From Eutypa lata (Eukaryota; Ascomycota; Sordariomycetes; Xylariales; Diatrypaceae), in the NCBI GenBank assembly GCA_022661535.1, contig JAKULF010000008.1, positions 868,001 to 932,000 of the forward strand: a DNA stretch of 64,000 nucleotides, given 5' to 3'. Shown here piece after piece: positions 39,534 to 50,900 of this stretch. The position numbers and the translations under genes were made by a program. The notes under the pieces are model-generated. The model ran no database searches. It had not been told where the DNA came from and saw only the letters and a program-made list of their open reading frames with translations. How positions within the stretch are numbered: the first letter of the stretch is position 1; every line of letters starts with the position of its first letter.

Positions 39534-40957
39534 AGAGATAAAATATCGATATCCCTCTACTTTACCTTCCTTCCTACTTTCCGCCTCCGATCTCGATTAA
39601 ACAGAAAGCAACCCATTTTTTCACGGTTGCTGTGTATATGTATAAATATCTGTTCGATTTGCATAGCGAATAGTGGTCAGCATGTCTCATACATCCAGAG
39701 AAGCTACTTCAACAACCGGATCTTGCCGGGGACACGCGACGAAGTACTCGGTGGCAACCTGCAATCCGGTTGAAAATGGGAGTTCGGACGAAATGTCTAG
39801 TTCGACCCTTACGATTCGGCGGGTTCTCAATGGATCGAAGCGTCTAATCCCAAACGCGATGCCGTCAGGCAGTACACCATTGATTAGTTTCCCGATCAGG
39901 CCCGGTACTCTCGGACCTGTCGATGCTTCCCGCGAATACCTACACACAATAGAATCACGCTAGCTTATGACTACGAATAATGACTTTCAACGTCTAGTAC
40001 ACAGCTTATATGAGTCGATGCATCTGCTAGTCTAGGAAAACAGAAAACATAGAAATGGTTTTTTTTATCATAGATGAGGGTTGATGATTCGTGCCATCAC
40101 GCATATACCCGAGGATGCAGCGAAGCTGCATTTGTCGTCGAGCAAAAAATGATTTAGGGTTCTTTTTTTTTCTTCATGACCTTTCTTTTGTCATTTTTGG
40201 TCAGGGTAAAAGAAAAAAAGATGATGAGAGAAAAAATGAATAGGCGCCAAAAGCTCTTTAGGATGATGGTTGCATTCTTCTCTTTTGTTTTGAACGACTT
40301 ACGGTTTTCGTTTCGTTGGAAGCAGATGTACGCAATGCGATACTCTCTACTCGGTGGTCTAAAAAAAAGGGGGCTACGGCGCACACAAAAAGTAGTGTGC
40401 TTACTAACCTACCCCTGACTACCTACATATAACCTATTGATGGGGGGCGGCTTGGATTTTGTCTTTCTTCCCAGCTAGCTTAACCCATCCCCAATAATTC
40501 TTCCACTCCTCCCCCACCCCCTTTTTATTTTTACATATGGCAAAAAAGGGAAAGGAAGGAAATAAGGGCAAGGCTACGGCATCCAGGAATTCATGCATTT
40601 GTACATGGCTAGACATAGGTGCTTAGGTTAGGTCAAGTGTCTTTTTTTAGTGTTATTATTTTTTATTTTTTATTTTGTTGTTGTGGCATAGGGTTACCAA
40701 AGAGAATACAAAATACGCCTTTGGCATTACGCATTTAAGCATGTTTTTATTATTACATCTAACCGTAAAGTTGTTGTGCATTGGTGATATGATATGATAC
40801 TAGGTAGGGTATGAAGTATATTAGCGGAATTCTTTAGTTTTCTTTTCTTAATTGGAGTTGAGTTGCCATATAGTTACAGCACCAGGAAAGGTCATAAAAG
40901 CAAGCAGATATTGATCGATTCCCATGCCCCCTAGACGTCGTCCATGACTCCCGACCA
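39534..40957. other. Intergenic region with an unassigned two-strand ORF
   Basis: 3' flank of the large Ser-rich gene. Between 39687 and 39963 both strands are open for about 85-95 codons. The minus frame (ends ...DPVVEVASLDV, with a possible TGTAG acceptor near 39940) and the plus frame (starts MSHTSREATS at 39681) both look mildly coding. Neither is recognised. The rest is A/T homopolymer-rich and empty. Confidence 0.35.
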
Positions 40958-41204
40958 TCAGTAATTGCCCTCTTTCACCTTCTTCCGGCGGTGGGATAGC
41001 CGGGTGACGAAGCCGTTTGACTGACGGCCCGGAGACGTTGAGTTGTTCCAGCCTGAACCGATGACCAAAAGTGTGAGCAAGTCTTGCGGCATGAAATGGC
41101 AACTCGGAAACTTTGAAGGTGGCTTACATGCTTCGAGGAACCTGAAGTGATGGGGTTTAGAAAGCTTCACGTAAAACTTACCAGACAAGGTCTGTGCTCG
41201 CCAT
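40958..41204 (-). CDS. Possible 43-residue basic protein (three exons)
   Basis: Minus-strand exons 41204-41182, 41141-41128 and 41052-40958 join in phase to a 43-residue protein starting MASTDLVWFLEACWNN and ending RLSHRRKKVKEGNY, rich in Arg/Lys at the C-terminus. Splice ends are GTAAGT/TTCAG and GTAAGC/TTCAG. The first intron is only 40 nt and exon 2 only 14 nt, both at the lower limit for fungi. An alternative reads the same last exon in the same frame from a longer upstream ORF (to 41344). No family is recognised. Confidence 0.35.
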
Positions 41205-41558
41205 GCTCGTATACCCCTATACGCCTCCCTTGGGCTGTCCCAGAAGACCCCATCCCATCGTCTTTGAAAATCCGCCAGATCTATATTTTTATAGGATGTA
41301 TGGAACAGTGCGCCACCCGCGCAGAATAGGAGGTACCTCTTCACATCATCATGGGCCCCAGCCTAATGGACGCATCGCGGTCTTCTACAGCTGCATGTGG
41401 CGGCCCCGTAGACTGACAAAATTCATACATATACGTATGAAGTATCTATGTACTCGGCGGTTAGTAAGTACGTACACCTATATGTATGTAAATGTTGCTA
41501 GGTCAATCAATCATATAAGTCATAATAAGACGCCACCCTTCCAACAATTCATATCAAA
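41205..41558. other. Spacer upstream of the tRNA-like locus
   Basis: Short region, no gene seen. It contains TACATA/TATGTA-type runs common throughout the intergenic DNA here. Confidence 0.4.
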
Positions 41559-41742
41559 GCCAGGTTGGTGTAGTGGTAACACGTCGGAAACAGAACAACT
41601 GAAGACTTCGGGTTCGATGCCCTGCGGCTGTACCAATGTACACAGCAAAAACATCCGGGTGAATCTTCACACCCTGTGCGAATATTCCCACCTCCACAGA
41701 ACGGCGAAAAAGAAGTCCCAGGTTCGAATCCTGGACCAGGCA
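41559..41742 (+). tRNA. tRNA-like Pol III locus with two B boxes
   Basis: The 5' end GCCAGGT (41559-41565) pairs with ACCAGGC (41735-41741) with one A-A mismatch, as an acceptor stem followed by A as discriminator. A box TGGTGTAGTGG is at 41566-41576. A perfect T arm CCAGG-TTCGAAT-CCTGG is at 41718-41734 with B box GGTTCGAATCC, and a T6 Pol III terminator follows at about 41749. Between them is about 105 extra nt containing a second B box (GGTTCGATGCC, 41611-41621) at the normal tRNA distance from the A box. I cannot draw a convincing anticodon stem, so the amino acid is not assigned. It could be a tRNA with a very long intron, a composite of two tRNA fragments, a tRNA pseudogene or a SINE head. 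Confidence 0.45.
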
Positions 41743-42174
41743 ATATTATTTTTTGTTATTATTTTTGTCATCGTTGATGGGTCATACGTAGCTCGTTATA
41801 GATCTGATGGAACCCCGTGAGATCGATGTGCTTGAAAAAGAGCTCGACGAGGTCGAAGAACTTGAAAGATACGGTTATTGTGTTGGCATTGACGGGCCTG
41901 CGGCCTGCGTTGCGAACTTGATACATAGCTGCAGCTGAGCGTGACGCATTGATGTCGAGGCCCATGTATATACCGCGACACTAATTGGTATTATTAGCTT
42001 TTCTTAGGTAAAACTGCAAATACAAGCAGTTATTCTCCTCCTTGGAGGCTATTGGGCTGTCCTACACATCTCCGAAAAACTCGAACTTTCCCACCAGCAA
42101 TAACTAATAGGCTTCTCGAAGACGCGCGAAATGTGATATCTAATCCAACCAATGTATCGAGATATTGTCTGTCG
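41743..42174. other. Spacer, no gene seen
   Basis: Pol III terminator at the left end. Short ORFs on the minus strand (41768-41981) have no motif. Nothing else seen. Confidence 0.4.
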
Positions 42175-42624
42175 TCATCTTTCCTCTGCGGCCATCTTGC
42201 CCCATGGAATGAAGCCCTTTGTTAGCTTCCACTAATTGCATGCTGTTTTGAGCCCTTCAGTAGTAGTGCTGTCCTCAAGAGAGACATGACTGAGCCAGTC
42301 TTTAGCACGTGCAGTTGCATCTTCCGGGTTTGTTCTCCCTCTTTCATCCTCTATCACGAATTGCTGTCCTGAAGTCCGGAGAGTTGGTATATTATCATCC
42401 CCTAGAAGAAGGCTTCGCGCGCGCGTGTACTTCTTCCGTCATCTTCGTGGTGATCTCCTCGGGAATTTTCAGCCATGACCTCAATCAAGCCCTTGCGGAA
42501 TTCAATGACGGCGTTAGAGGAGCGAACAAAGGATGCGAGGAGTCCAATTTCACCAAGATCGATGTCTTCCTCGTCTAGCGAGGGTAATAGATCGCCATCG
42601 GGGCCCCTTGTCACTCGCGCTCAT
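42175..42624 (-). pseudogene. Broken protein-coding gene, family unknown
   Basis: Minus-strand reading shows coding-like text that changes frame. ATG at 42624 gives MSASDKGP, then a shift leads into a frame running DGDLLPSLDEEDIDLGEIGL (about 42600-42541) to a TAG. Text continues in a third frame from there (DDNIPTLRTSGQQFVIEDER, about 42410-42351) to a TAG at about 42238-42236, and after that stop in the same frame WKLTKGFIPWGKMAAEER to TGA 42175. Three segments with normal amino-acid composition separated by two shifts and one stop argue for a decayed gene. Small introns could explain one of the shifts, but I find no good donor. No family recognised. Confidence 0.4.
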
Positions 42625-43213
42625 CTCTATCGGCAGGGAAATTTCTCTTCACAATGTTTTGCGCAGCTACACCCGCTGCCCCCCTTTACTACTCTCTATG
42701 CATATTACATAGGCATGTTAAGCAGTTATGTTAGGAACCTCTCCTTTTCGTCTATTGCTCTGCTCGTCAACAACTGGTTCATTCGTTTCGTTTATTTGTA
42801 TGTCAAAGTGGGAGTTCACCTCTTATGAATGAGTTTGGTCGTCGAGAAAATGTTGATTATGTATTCGCCGTATAGACAATTAGTTATGAGACGAGAGAGG
42901 TGAGCTACATGCCAACCTCTCAGATGAGCTGGCCAGCACGAGTGCCTTGATGTATCTATTCTACTGTGCAATTTAAAGAATCATTTCTCCTAACATCTCC
43001 AAGCTAAAGATGCATGACACATGGTGATAGCCCTAGGCAGCTACCTATAATAGCGACATAGCTCTTAATCCCTACACGGTGAATATCTAAGAAAAGACCA
43101 TCCCTTACTAACCTAGAGCTTGAGCGGAAATATATAACGATGGTTGTGGCGGTGATAATATAACATGACGTTGGGGATTTGAGCCCCTGAGTAGACCATT
43201 GGAACATTCTAGT
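42625..43213. other. Intergenic, 3' flank of the 2EXR gene
   Basis: No gene or repeat recognised. Several short ORFs without motifs. Confidence 0.4.
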
Positions 43214-44305
43214 CTATGTGTAAGAAGAGAGACCTGCACTGTACTCATCTAGTCCATCGTCAACGAGAGCGAAGACGCAGGTTGGAATTATATTTGGTGC
43301 TGATTCCACGAGGTGTTGCATCCAGGTACGGTCACTAAAGGGCATGTTCGCGTCGCTGTCTAGTGGTAAATCGGACTTCTCGTTCGGTAGCAAACCAATC
43401 CCGGGAGTAAGTGCAGCCATGGCGAGTGGCCACGAATGGCTGAACTTATTTTTGGTGTCTAGCCAGTCACCTGCTTCCAGCCGGGCCCTGGCCGAATGAG
43501 GGTCAGTCGTCAGAGCACTGCCGCGCCAATATTTAAAGATGCCGCGTGGGATGTTAGATGACGTCTTTTCACGTTCAAGGACCTTAGAGATGTTAATGTT
43601 ACAAGTCGAGGAGGAAGATTCCATATCCGGCAGAATTATCCTGTCGAACGCAAACAGATCCATTGTGACTTGAGGGCTCCACTCCTTGCCCACCATAGTA
43701 AACTTATTGCACCTCTCCACATAGATGGTCTTGAGGTTGCAAAAGCCGTCTTTCTGGATCAACGCCCGAAAAAAATCAGTTGTATTCTCTTCGAACTTGT
43801 CGCCTGGCAGAACGATAGTTTTCACCGCGCTAGGAAGATCACCTAGGTCTCCTGAGCCTGCCCATATGACGACATCGCGGTCGGCCTGAAACCAGGTCCA
43901 TTGCGACCTTCCTAGGTATGATGTTTTCCACATTTGGCCGTGGCGCGTAGCTACGCTCCGGGCTTCTCTACAGGCCTGTGCGACATCAGGGGGCTGTTGG
44001 AGTATGTTTGCCTCTTCTGTTTTCATGATGTAGCGATGGGGTATGGCATAGTCCCAGATATAGCAACGTATCTCTGATGGTAGCTTGGAGAATTTTGGAA
44101 AAGTATAGGCCGGCTCTCGAGTTTGATGTCGTCTGAGATTGCCGAGGAGATGGTCAGTCCGTCGTTTCAATTGGTCTTCAATCAGACACATTCGCCCTGT
44201 AAGATGATATGTATCTCGTAGGATGCACTCTAAAATCTCCCTGTCCTCGAGTTCCATGAGGTCATCCATAGAGAGGCCACTGAAGAGGGATGATGGAAGA
44301 TCCAT
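43214..44305 (-). CDS. 2EXR domain-containing protein
   Basis: A single-exon gene of 363 residues. The diagnostic segment is FPKFSKLPSEIRCYIWDYAI (about 69-88), the LPxEIRxxIW core of the fungal 2EXR family, followed by PPDVAQACREARSVA (about 105-119), which is the second hallmark of the family. The remaining C-terminal 240 residues contain the usual variable region with W and acidic patches. Members are abundant and fast-evolving in filamentous ascomycetes, and their biochemical role is not established. There is no signal peptide or membrane segment. ATG at 44305 gives a helical acidic N-terminus, and a weaker upstream frame is unrelated. The neighbour on the right, 1 kb away and transcribed away from it, is beta-tubulin. 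Confidence 0.8.
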   Translation of the reverse strand: MDLPSSLFSGLSMDDLMELEDREILECILRDTYHLTGRMCLIEDQLKRRTDHLLGNLRRHQTREPAYTFPKFSKLPSEIRCYIWDYAIPHRYIMKTEEANILQQPPDVAQACREARSVATRHGQMWKTSYLGRSQWTWFQADRDVVIWAGSGDLGDLPSAVKTIVLPGDKFEENTTDFFRALIQKDGFCNLKTIYVERCNKFTMVGKEWSPQVTMDLFAFDRIILPDMESSSSTCNINISKVLEREKTSSNIPRGIFKYWRGSALTTDPHSARARLEAGDWLDTKNKFSHSWPLAMAALTPGIGLLPNEKSDLPLDSDANMPFSDRTWMQHLVESAPNIIPTCVFALVDDGLDEYSAGLSSYT

Positions 44306-45390
44306 GTTTGCTGTCTGGAATGGGCGGACGGACTTTCTCTTGTGATGCCACTTGAAGTTATTTGACCACGAGAATGATGTGTAGAAGATAGCAATAAGGG
44401 AGGAAATGGTGGTGGGTTAGAAATATGATAAAGAAGAGAGAGAAGAGATGACAGAGAAAAACTAGAGGTCACGTCCTATTACTCAAGGAAGGAACCATGT
44501 AGACTTATCAAAATACATCAAAATACCTAGGTACCTATGAAATCGAGTTTCGAATAACTATTCCGACGTGCTGAAAGCGAACACTTCAGTGCCAATATAA
44601 CAAATAAAACTAACTACCTAGGATAAGTGATGAGGTCCAAGTTCAAATCCTTGATAGACATCTACTTCTTAATACCTACCCATCCATCCATGCATCTACA
44701 TACTTGCATGTAGTCGGCCTGTAACTAAAGTGCCAGTAGAAATGGTCTACCTAACTAGGTACCTGCCTTCTAAAACCAAAACATCAAGGTGACGACCAAG
44801 ATGTCTAAGGCAATCAATATATCATACCATTTTGACAGCCATACACACATGCCTCCATGTTGATAGGATAACCAATGATTTAATGATCTTCAAAGTCAAT
44901 GGGTAGGGTAAGGAGGTAATTAATTATCTACTGGTATTTAATAAAAGTTACTGTACGTAGAAATCAATAATGTACAATACGGACAGATGGTCTGTGCACA
45001 GATAGCACTAGCACTAGCAAACCACACCACACCCCAAGGCACCAGCAATGTGGGCAGTCAGGGGTCCCGGCAACTTAAACCTCCCCCCGAAAAAGATTAG
45101 GTCGGTACCTAATAATTACATGTAATTAAGCAGCTACATACAAGTAGAGCGGGGCTGCATCGATTTTAAGTCAACAATCTCGGAAGAGAAAGCAAAGCAA
45201 AAGCAACCTTGGAACCCTTTTTCCCTAACTTAACCTACACCGCTTCGCTCTTCATATTTCCCACTTCAATAAGAAGCAACAAACAACTTCTTTTAAATCT
45301 TCGACCTCGTCACTCTTTGCAAGCTTTTCTTCCTTGCCTTCGATATCGTGTTTGTGTGTGTGAGACACTTGTTAATCTGCAATCGTCAAA
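44306..45390. promoter_or_regulatory. Divergent intergenic region between 2EXR gene and beta-tubulin
   Basis: Contains overlapping TACCTAGGTACCTA at 44524-44537, many ACCTA/TAGGT runs and a CT-rich, CAAA-rich leader (45180-45390) just before the tubulin start, typical of highly expressed fungal genes. No ORF with a motif. Confidence 0.5.
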
Positions 45391-47245
45391 ATGCGTGAGA
45401 TCGTAAGTTGATTTCCCTCTTTCTGTTTACCAGTTTACTACCAGACAAGCCCTGAACCCTACAACGCGTCCAAACCTCATTCGTTGCCCCTGATCCAAAT
45501 CCACCAAAATTCTGCATCTGCCATGATATCTCCAGTCTTCCTATCTGCTTTCTTGCTATGTCGCGATGGGCTCAAATACTACTGGCGTCTCCAACCAATA
45601 TCATTAAAATAATTACTAACCTCGTCTTTTCGTCAATATAGGTTCACCTTCAGACCGGCCAATGCGTAAGTGCCTCACTTCTCGAGTATCGACCATTACA
45701 TTGCGGGGCTCATAGAAATCAATAGGGTAACCAAATTGGTGCTGCTTTCTGGCAAACCATCTCTGGCGAGCATGGTCTCGACAGCAACGGTGTGTATGTA
45801 ACCGATTTTTAATTACCCTTAGATAACCTCGTGTGATTGTGTGATTTAAGCTAACCACCCAATAGCTACAATGGCACCTCCGAGCTCCAGCTTGAGCGCA
45901 TTAACGTCTACTTCAACGAGGTAAGCAATTGTTTTATTAGCTGGCAATGCTAACTCGCCGCTGTTTGGCTTTGCTAACAATGATTTTTTCTTTTCCAACT
46001 GTAGGCGTCCGGCAACAAGTATGTTCCTCGTGCCGTTCTTGTCGATCTCGAGCCCGGTACCATGGATGCCGTCCGTGCTGGTCCCTTCGGTCAGCTTTTC
46101 CGTCCCGACAACTTCGTCTTTGGACAATCCGGTGCTGGCAACAACTGGGCCAAGGGTCACTACACTGAGGGTGCTGAGCTTGTTGACCAGGTTCTTGACG
46201 TTGTCCGTCGTGAGGCCGAGGGTTGCGACTGCCTCCAGGGCTTCCAGATCACCCACTCTCTCGGTGGTGGTACCGGTGCCGGTATGGGTACCTTGTTGAT
46301 CTCCAAGATCCGCGAAGAGTTCCCTGACCGTATGATGGCCACTTTCTCCGTTGTGCCCTCTCCCAAGGTTTCCGACACTGTCGTTGAGCCTTACAACGCC
46401 ACCCTTTCCGTCCACCAGCTGGTTGAGAACTCAGACGAGACCTTCTGCATTGACAACGAGGCTCTCTACGACATCTGCATGCGTACCCTGAAGCTGTCCA
46501 ACCCTTCGTATGGTGACCTGAACCACCTCGTCTCCGCCGTCATGTCTGGTGTCTCCACCTCCCTGCGTTTCCCCGGTCAGCTGAACTCTGATCTGCGCAA
46601 GCTGGCCGTCAACATGGTCCCCTTCCCCCGTCTCCACTTCTTCATGGTCGGCTTCGCTCCTCTGACCAGCCGTGGTGCCCACTCTTTCCGCGCTGTCACC
46701 GTTCCCGAGTTGACCCAGCAGATGTTCGACCCCAAGAACATGATGGCTGCTTCTGACTTCCGTAACGGTCGTTACCTGACCTGCTCTGCCATCTTGTAAG
46801 TCTAACACGTTACTAGTACCTCATTTTATTAATACTTGCTAACGTCACATGTAGCCGTGGTAAGGTCTCCATGAAGGAGGTCGAGGACCAGATGCGCAAT
46901 GTTCAGAACAAGAACTCGTCCTACTTCGTCGAGTGGATTCCCAACAACGTTCAGACTGCTCTCTGCTCGATTCCTCCCCGCGGACTCAAGATGTCTTCCA
47001 CCTTCGTCGGTAACTCGACCGCTATCCAGGAGCTGTTCAAGCGTGTTGGCGAGCAGTTCACTGCTATGTTCCGTCGCAAGGCTTTCTTGCATTGGTACAC
47101 TGGTGAGGGTATGGACGAGATGGAGTTCACCGAGGCCGAGTCCAACATGAACGATCTGGTTAGCGAGTACCAGCAATACCAGGAAGCTGGTGTTGATGAG
47201 GAAGAGGAGGAGTACGAGGAGGAGCTCCCCGTTGAGGAGGAGTAA
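45391..47245 (+). CDS. tub2: Beta-tubulin
   Basis: GTP-binding subunit of microtubules. Six exons: 45391-45402 (MREI), 45642-45665 (VHLQTGQC), 45726-45793, 45866-45920, 46005-46795 and 46855-47245. All introns are GT-AG and phases are consistent, giving 446 residues. The pattern of four tiny 5' exons is typical of Sordariomycetes. Visible motifs: GTP loop GGGTGAGMG, the N-terminal MREI tubulin autoregulation motif, and an acidic tail [15 protein letters not shown]. Residues tied to benzimidazole resistance are the sensitive forms: His6, Glu198 and Phe200 in the DETF segment, and Phe167 in MMATF. Convergent with the nitrite reductase gene. Usually the main tub2 gene; a paralogue elsewhere cannot be excluded. 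Confidence 0.97.
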
Positions 47246-47933
47246 GCGGTCTCGTCCGTGCTGTCCACGGAAGAATGATCAGTACTTAGTCAAATGTACT
47301 GGCCGTTCTTGTTTCGTATTCTCAGCTTTGTTCTCCACCATAACCTTCGATCGATGTTGAGCCGTTTGTGGTATTGAAGGTTGTTCGGTGTTTGGTAGAT
47401 ATACCTCTTCGTTAACTTGTCTGGAGGAAAAAGGAAAGACCTTGTTCTATGCCTAATAGTGACAAGAAGCACAATTGATGTTCTTGTACGAAAATACCTA
47501 GAGCCCTACTATGGCTTTAATAATTCTCAACCTGCAACTGTTGACAGGCCATCTGTTGATTTGGTATCATAAAATATTTGCTTGGAGTGACTACTATGTA
47601 CGCTGACGATATTAGGATGAAGGACGTAGAACGATCAAAGGAGATCTAGCTACGAATGAGCAAGGCTTTGCTACGTAAGATATTTGAAACAGGCAAGTTG
47701 TTATGTACGCAAATGTCCAGCCTAGCCCAACGCCCAACGTTATGCTCAATATTTAACAAACCCAAGCAAGTGGTTATATTTGTATTCTCTTTCGATGTCG
47801 AGGTCGTCCGTAGACCAAGAAATTTCCAGCCGTCCACGCACCTGCAGTACTGAACTCACAAATATACTCATATTTACCGTCGTCCTCATCTCTCAAACCC
47901 CTCCCCTGTCCCTATCTTTAAAATCCACCCACT
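47246..47933. other. Convergent 3' flanks of beta-tubulin and nitrite reductase
   Basis: Contains the 3' UTRs of both genes. Short ORFs on both strands have no motif, and nothing else was seen. Confidence 0.5.
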
Positions 47934-50900
47934 CTACCACTCCGGCGCGCCCCCGCAACCACCACCGCCAGCCAACACCTCCACAGGCCTGCGCATCGGC
48001 AGATCCGCAACGGGGTTCACACCAGGCTTCTTAGCACGGCGGCCCTTGAAGCCGATCTTCTTATCGAGCTCCGCGAACGGGCTGCTCTCAGCCGCCGCCG
48101 CATCACCCTTCCTCACCATCCACTTGCTAGTACCGAGCGCGGCGTCGAGCTCCTCCACGGGAGGCAGCTTCACGTAGACGAGCCCGTCGGCGGCGCGCTC
48201 CTCGACCTCGAACGTGGCGATGGATAGGGCGGCGTCGTTGCGGCACGCGCCGCTGCTGAGGTCGTAGTTGCGCTTGTGGAAGGGGCATGATATCCAGGGG
48301 CTTTTTTGGCTTTTGGTGTTGTTGTCGCCGCACGGTTCTTCTTCTTCTTTCTTTTCCTTATTATCCGGGTTTGAAGGTGGTGGTGGTGGTGGTGATGATG
48401 ATGATAGATCTTGCCCGATCAGCCCGTCTGATAGCGCGAATGCCCGCTTGTGCGGACACATCTGCTGCGTAGCGTAATACCTCCCCTTGACGCGCCAGAG
48501 AGCAAGCTGTGTGTCGCCGCGCTTGATGGCGGCACTGATCCCATTGGGCGTCGTGTCAGCGCCCGCGAAGTACGACGCCTCGATGACGGGCTGCCAGGCG
48601 GTGCTAGTCCAGCGATCCTTCAAGGTCTTGAAGTCCTCCTCGGCGGCGTCCTTGGGCCAGAACGCGGGGCGCGGCTGGCCGCGGTCCTGCTCGATCTCGA
48701 CCCCGGCGACGCCCTCGTCGGTGTTGGCGAACTGGCGGAACTTGGCGGCGATGGCGGGGCTCCGGAGGGCCTCGGCCCACTCGTCGAAGAAGCTGTCGAC
48801 CAGCTCCTGCATCTGCGCCTCGAGCGACGCGCAGATCCCCAGCCGGTCCTCGAGGATGACCTGCTGCAGGTACCGGAGCCCGCCGGGTGCGGGGAGCTGC
48901 TCGATCCACCGCGCCGTCCGCTGCAGCCGGTCCGCCGTCCGTATGTAGAACATCAGGTACCGGTCCAGGATCGGGATCACCTCCGACGGCGCCACGTCCT
49001 TGGCCAGCAGCTCCGCGTGCCGCGGCTTGGCGCCGCCGTTGCCGGCTACGAAGATGTTGAATCCCTTCTCGGTTGCTATGAGACCGAAGCTAGTAAAGAA
49101 AAAGAAACATGATGTTAGCTTTGTTGTTCTGCTACACCGATCGATTGACCAACTGTCAGTCAGTTCACTGCAGTGGATCGTTGGACTTACTCTTTACTCT
49201 GCGCCTCGGCACACTCTCGCACACACCCGCTGACACCGCCCTTGATCTTGTGCGGGCTGCGGATGCTCTTATACCGCTCCTCCACCCGCACCGCCATGCC
49301 TACACTATCGCCAACTCCGTACCGACACCAGGTAGAGCCCACGCAGCTCTTGACCGTCCGCAGAGACTTAGCGTAGGCATGACCGCTCTCCATCCCGGCC
49401 TCCACAAGCCGCCGCCAGATATCCAGCAGATCTTGCTTTCTCGCACCAAACATGTCGATGCGCTGCCCTCCCGTGATCTTCGTGTACAGGCTGTACTTCT
49501 TCGCCACCTCGCCGATGACGATTAGCTTGTCGGGGGTGATCTCGCCCGCCGAGACGCGCGGCACGACGCTGAAGGTGCCGTTGCGCTGGATGTTGCCCAG
49601 GAACCGGTCGTTGGTCTCCTGCAGGCCGTGCGTGGGGCGGTCCATGACGTGGCGGTTCCACAGCGACGAGAAGAGGCTCGCCACGACGGGCTTGCACGCC
49701 TCGCAGCCCTCCGACGACTGCCCATCGTCGCCGTCGTTCCCGGCCTCGCGCATCACGTCCTGGAACGTCCGCAGCCGCTTCACCATCACGATGTGGTACA
49801 GGTCGGCGCGCGAGTAGCTGAAGTGCGCGCAGATGTAGTTCGTCACCTCGGCCCCCGTGTCCCGCATCGCCTTGCTGAAGATGCTCGTCACGAGCGGCAC
49901 GCAGCCCCCGCAGCCCGTGCCGGCCTTCGTGCACGCCTTGACGTCGCCGACCGTCTTGCAGCCGCCCTCCTTGACGCTGTGGACCACGTCCCCCTTCGAC
50001 ACGTTGTGGCACGAGCACACCTGCGTGTCGTCGTCCAGGTCGGCGCCCTCCTCCTCGCTATTACCGTCTTTCTTGGCACCGAGGATTAGCTGCGCCGGCG
50101 GCATGTCGAGCTCCTTCTGGCTCTTCACCATCGGCACCAGCTTGATGTAGTCCGACGTGTCGCCGATCATCATGCCCCCCAGCAGGTATTTCCCGTCGGG
50201 CGTGAAGAGGTACTTCTTGTACACCTGCGCGAAGGGATCCTTATACGTGAGCGCCTTTACTGGCGGGGGTGGGAGCCCGTTGACCGCTCTCTTGACGGCG
50301 CTGCTGCTCTTCTGGTCATCCGCCGCCGCCGCGGTCTTCTTTCTCGCCGCAGCCTTTGCCGGTAGAGAGCTGGGGCCGTCTCGGTCCGCGAAGAAGTCGC
50401 CGAAGCTCGCCACGTCGACGCCGAGGAGCTTCAGCTTCGTGCTCAGATCTGGCCGCTTGAAGGCGCGCGGCTGGTGCAGCTTGGCTTGGGTGAGGTTGAA
50501 GGACAGCACGTCGGCCATCTCGATGCCGGGCGCGATCAGGCCGAACGTCTGGTTCTCCCAGCTCGCGCACTCGCCTATGGCGTAGATGTCGGGGGCGCTC
50601 GTGCTCAGGTCGTTGTTGACGAGGATGCCGCCTCCCCGGTCCGCGCACTTGAGGCCGGCGCTTCTCGCCAGGCCGTCCCTGGGCCGTACGCCGATGGCGA
50701 AGCATACGGTTGAGCAGTCCATCCGCTCGCCGTCTTCGAAGACGATCCCGGTCGCGTTGTTCGCTTCGTCCGTCTGGATCTCCCCCACTCTCTTGCTGAG
50801 CAGGATGTCTACTCCGAGGTCCGCGACCTTCTCGACGACCAGCGCGCCGGCCTCGGCATCTAGTTGTCGGCTTAGCACCCACCGGTTCCTCTCGATCAGC

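Noticed and set aside
41559..41742. Two separate complete tRNA genes
   Set aside because: Only one A box is visible, and the first B box has no matching acceptor 3' end. One composite or intron-containing locus is the simpler reading.
44630..44670. Isolated B-box-like AGTTCAAATCC
   Set aside because: No A box, acceptor pairing or terminator nearby.
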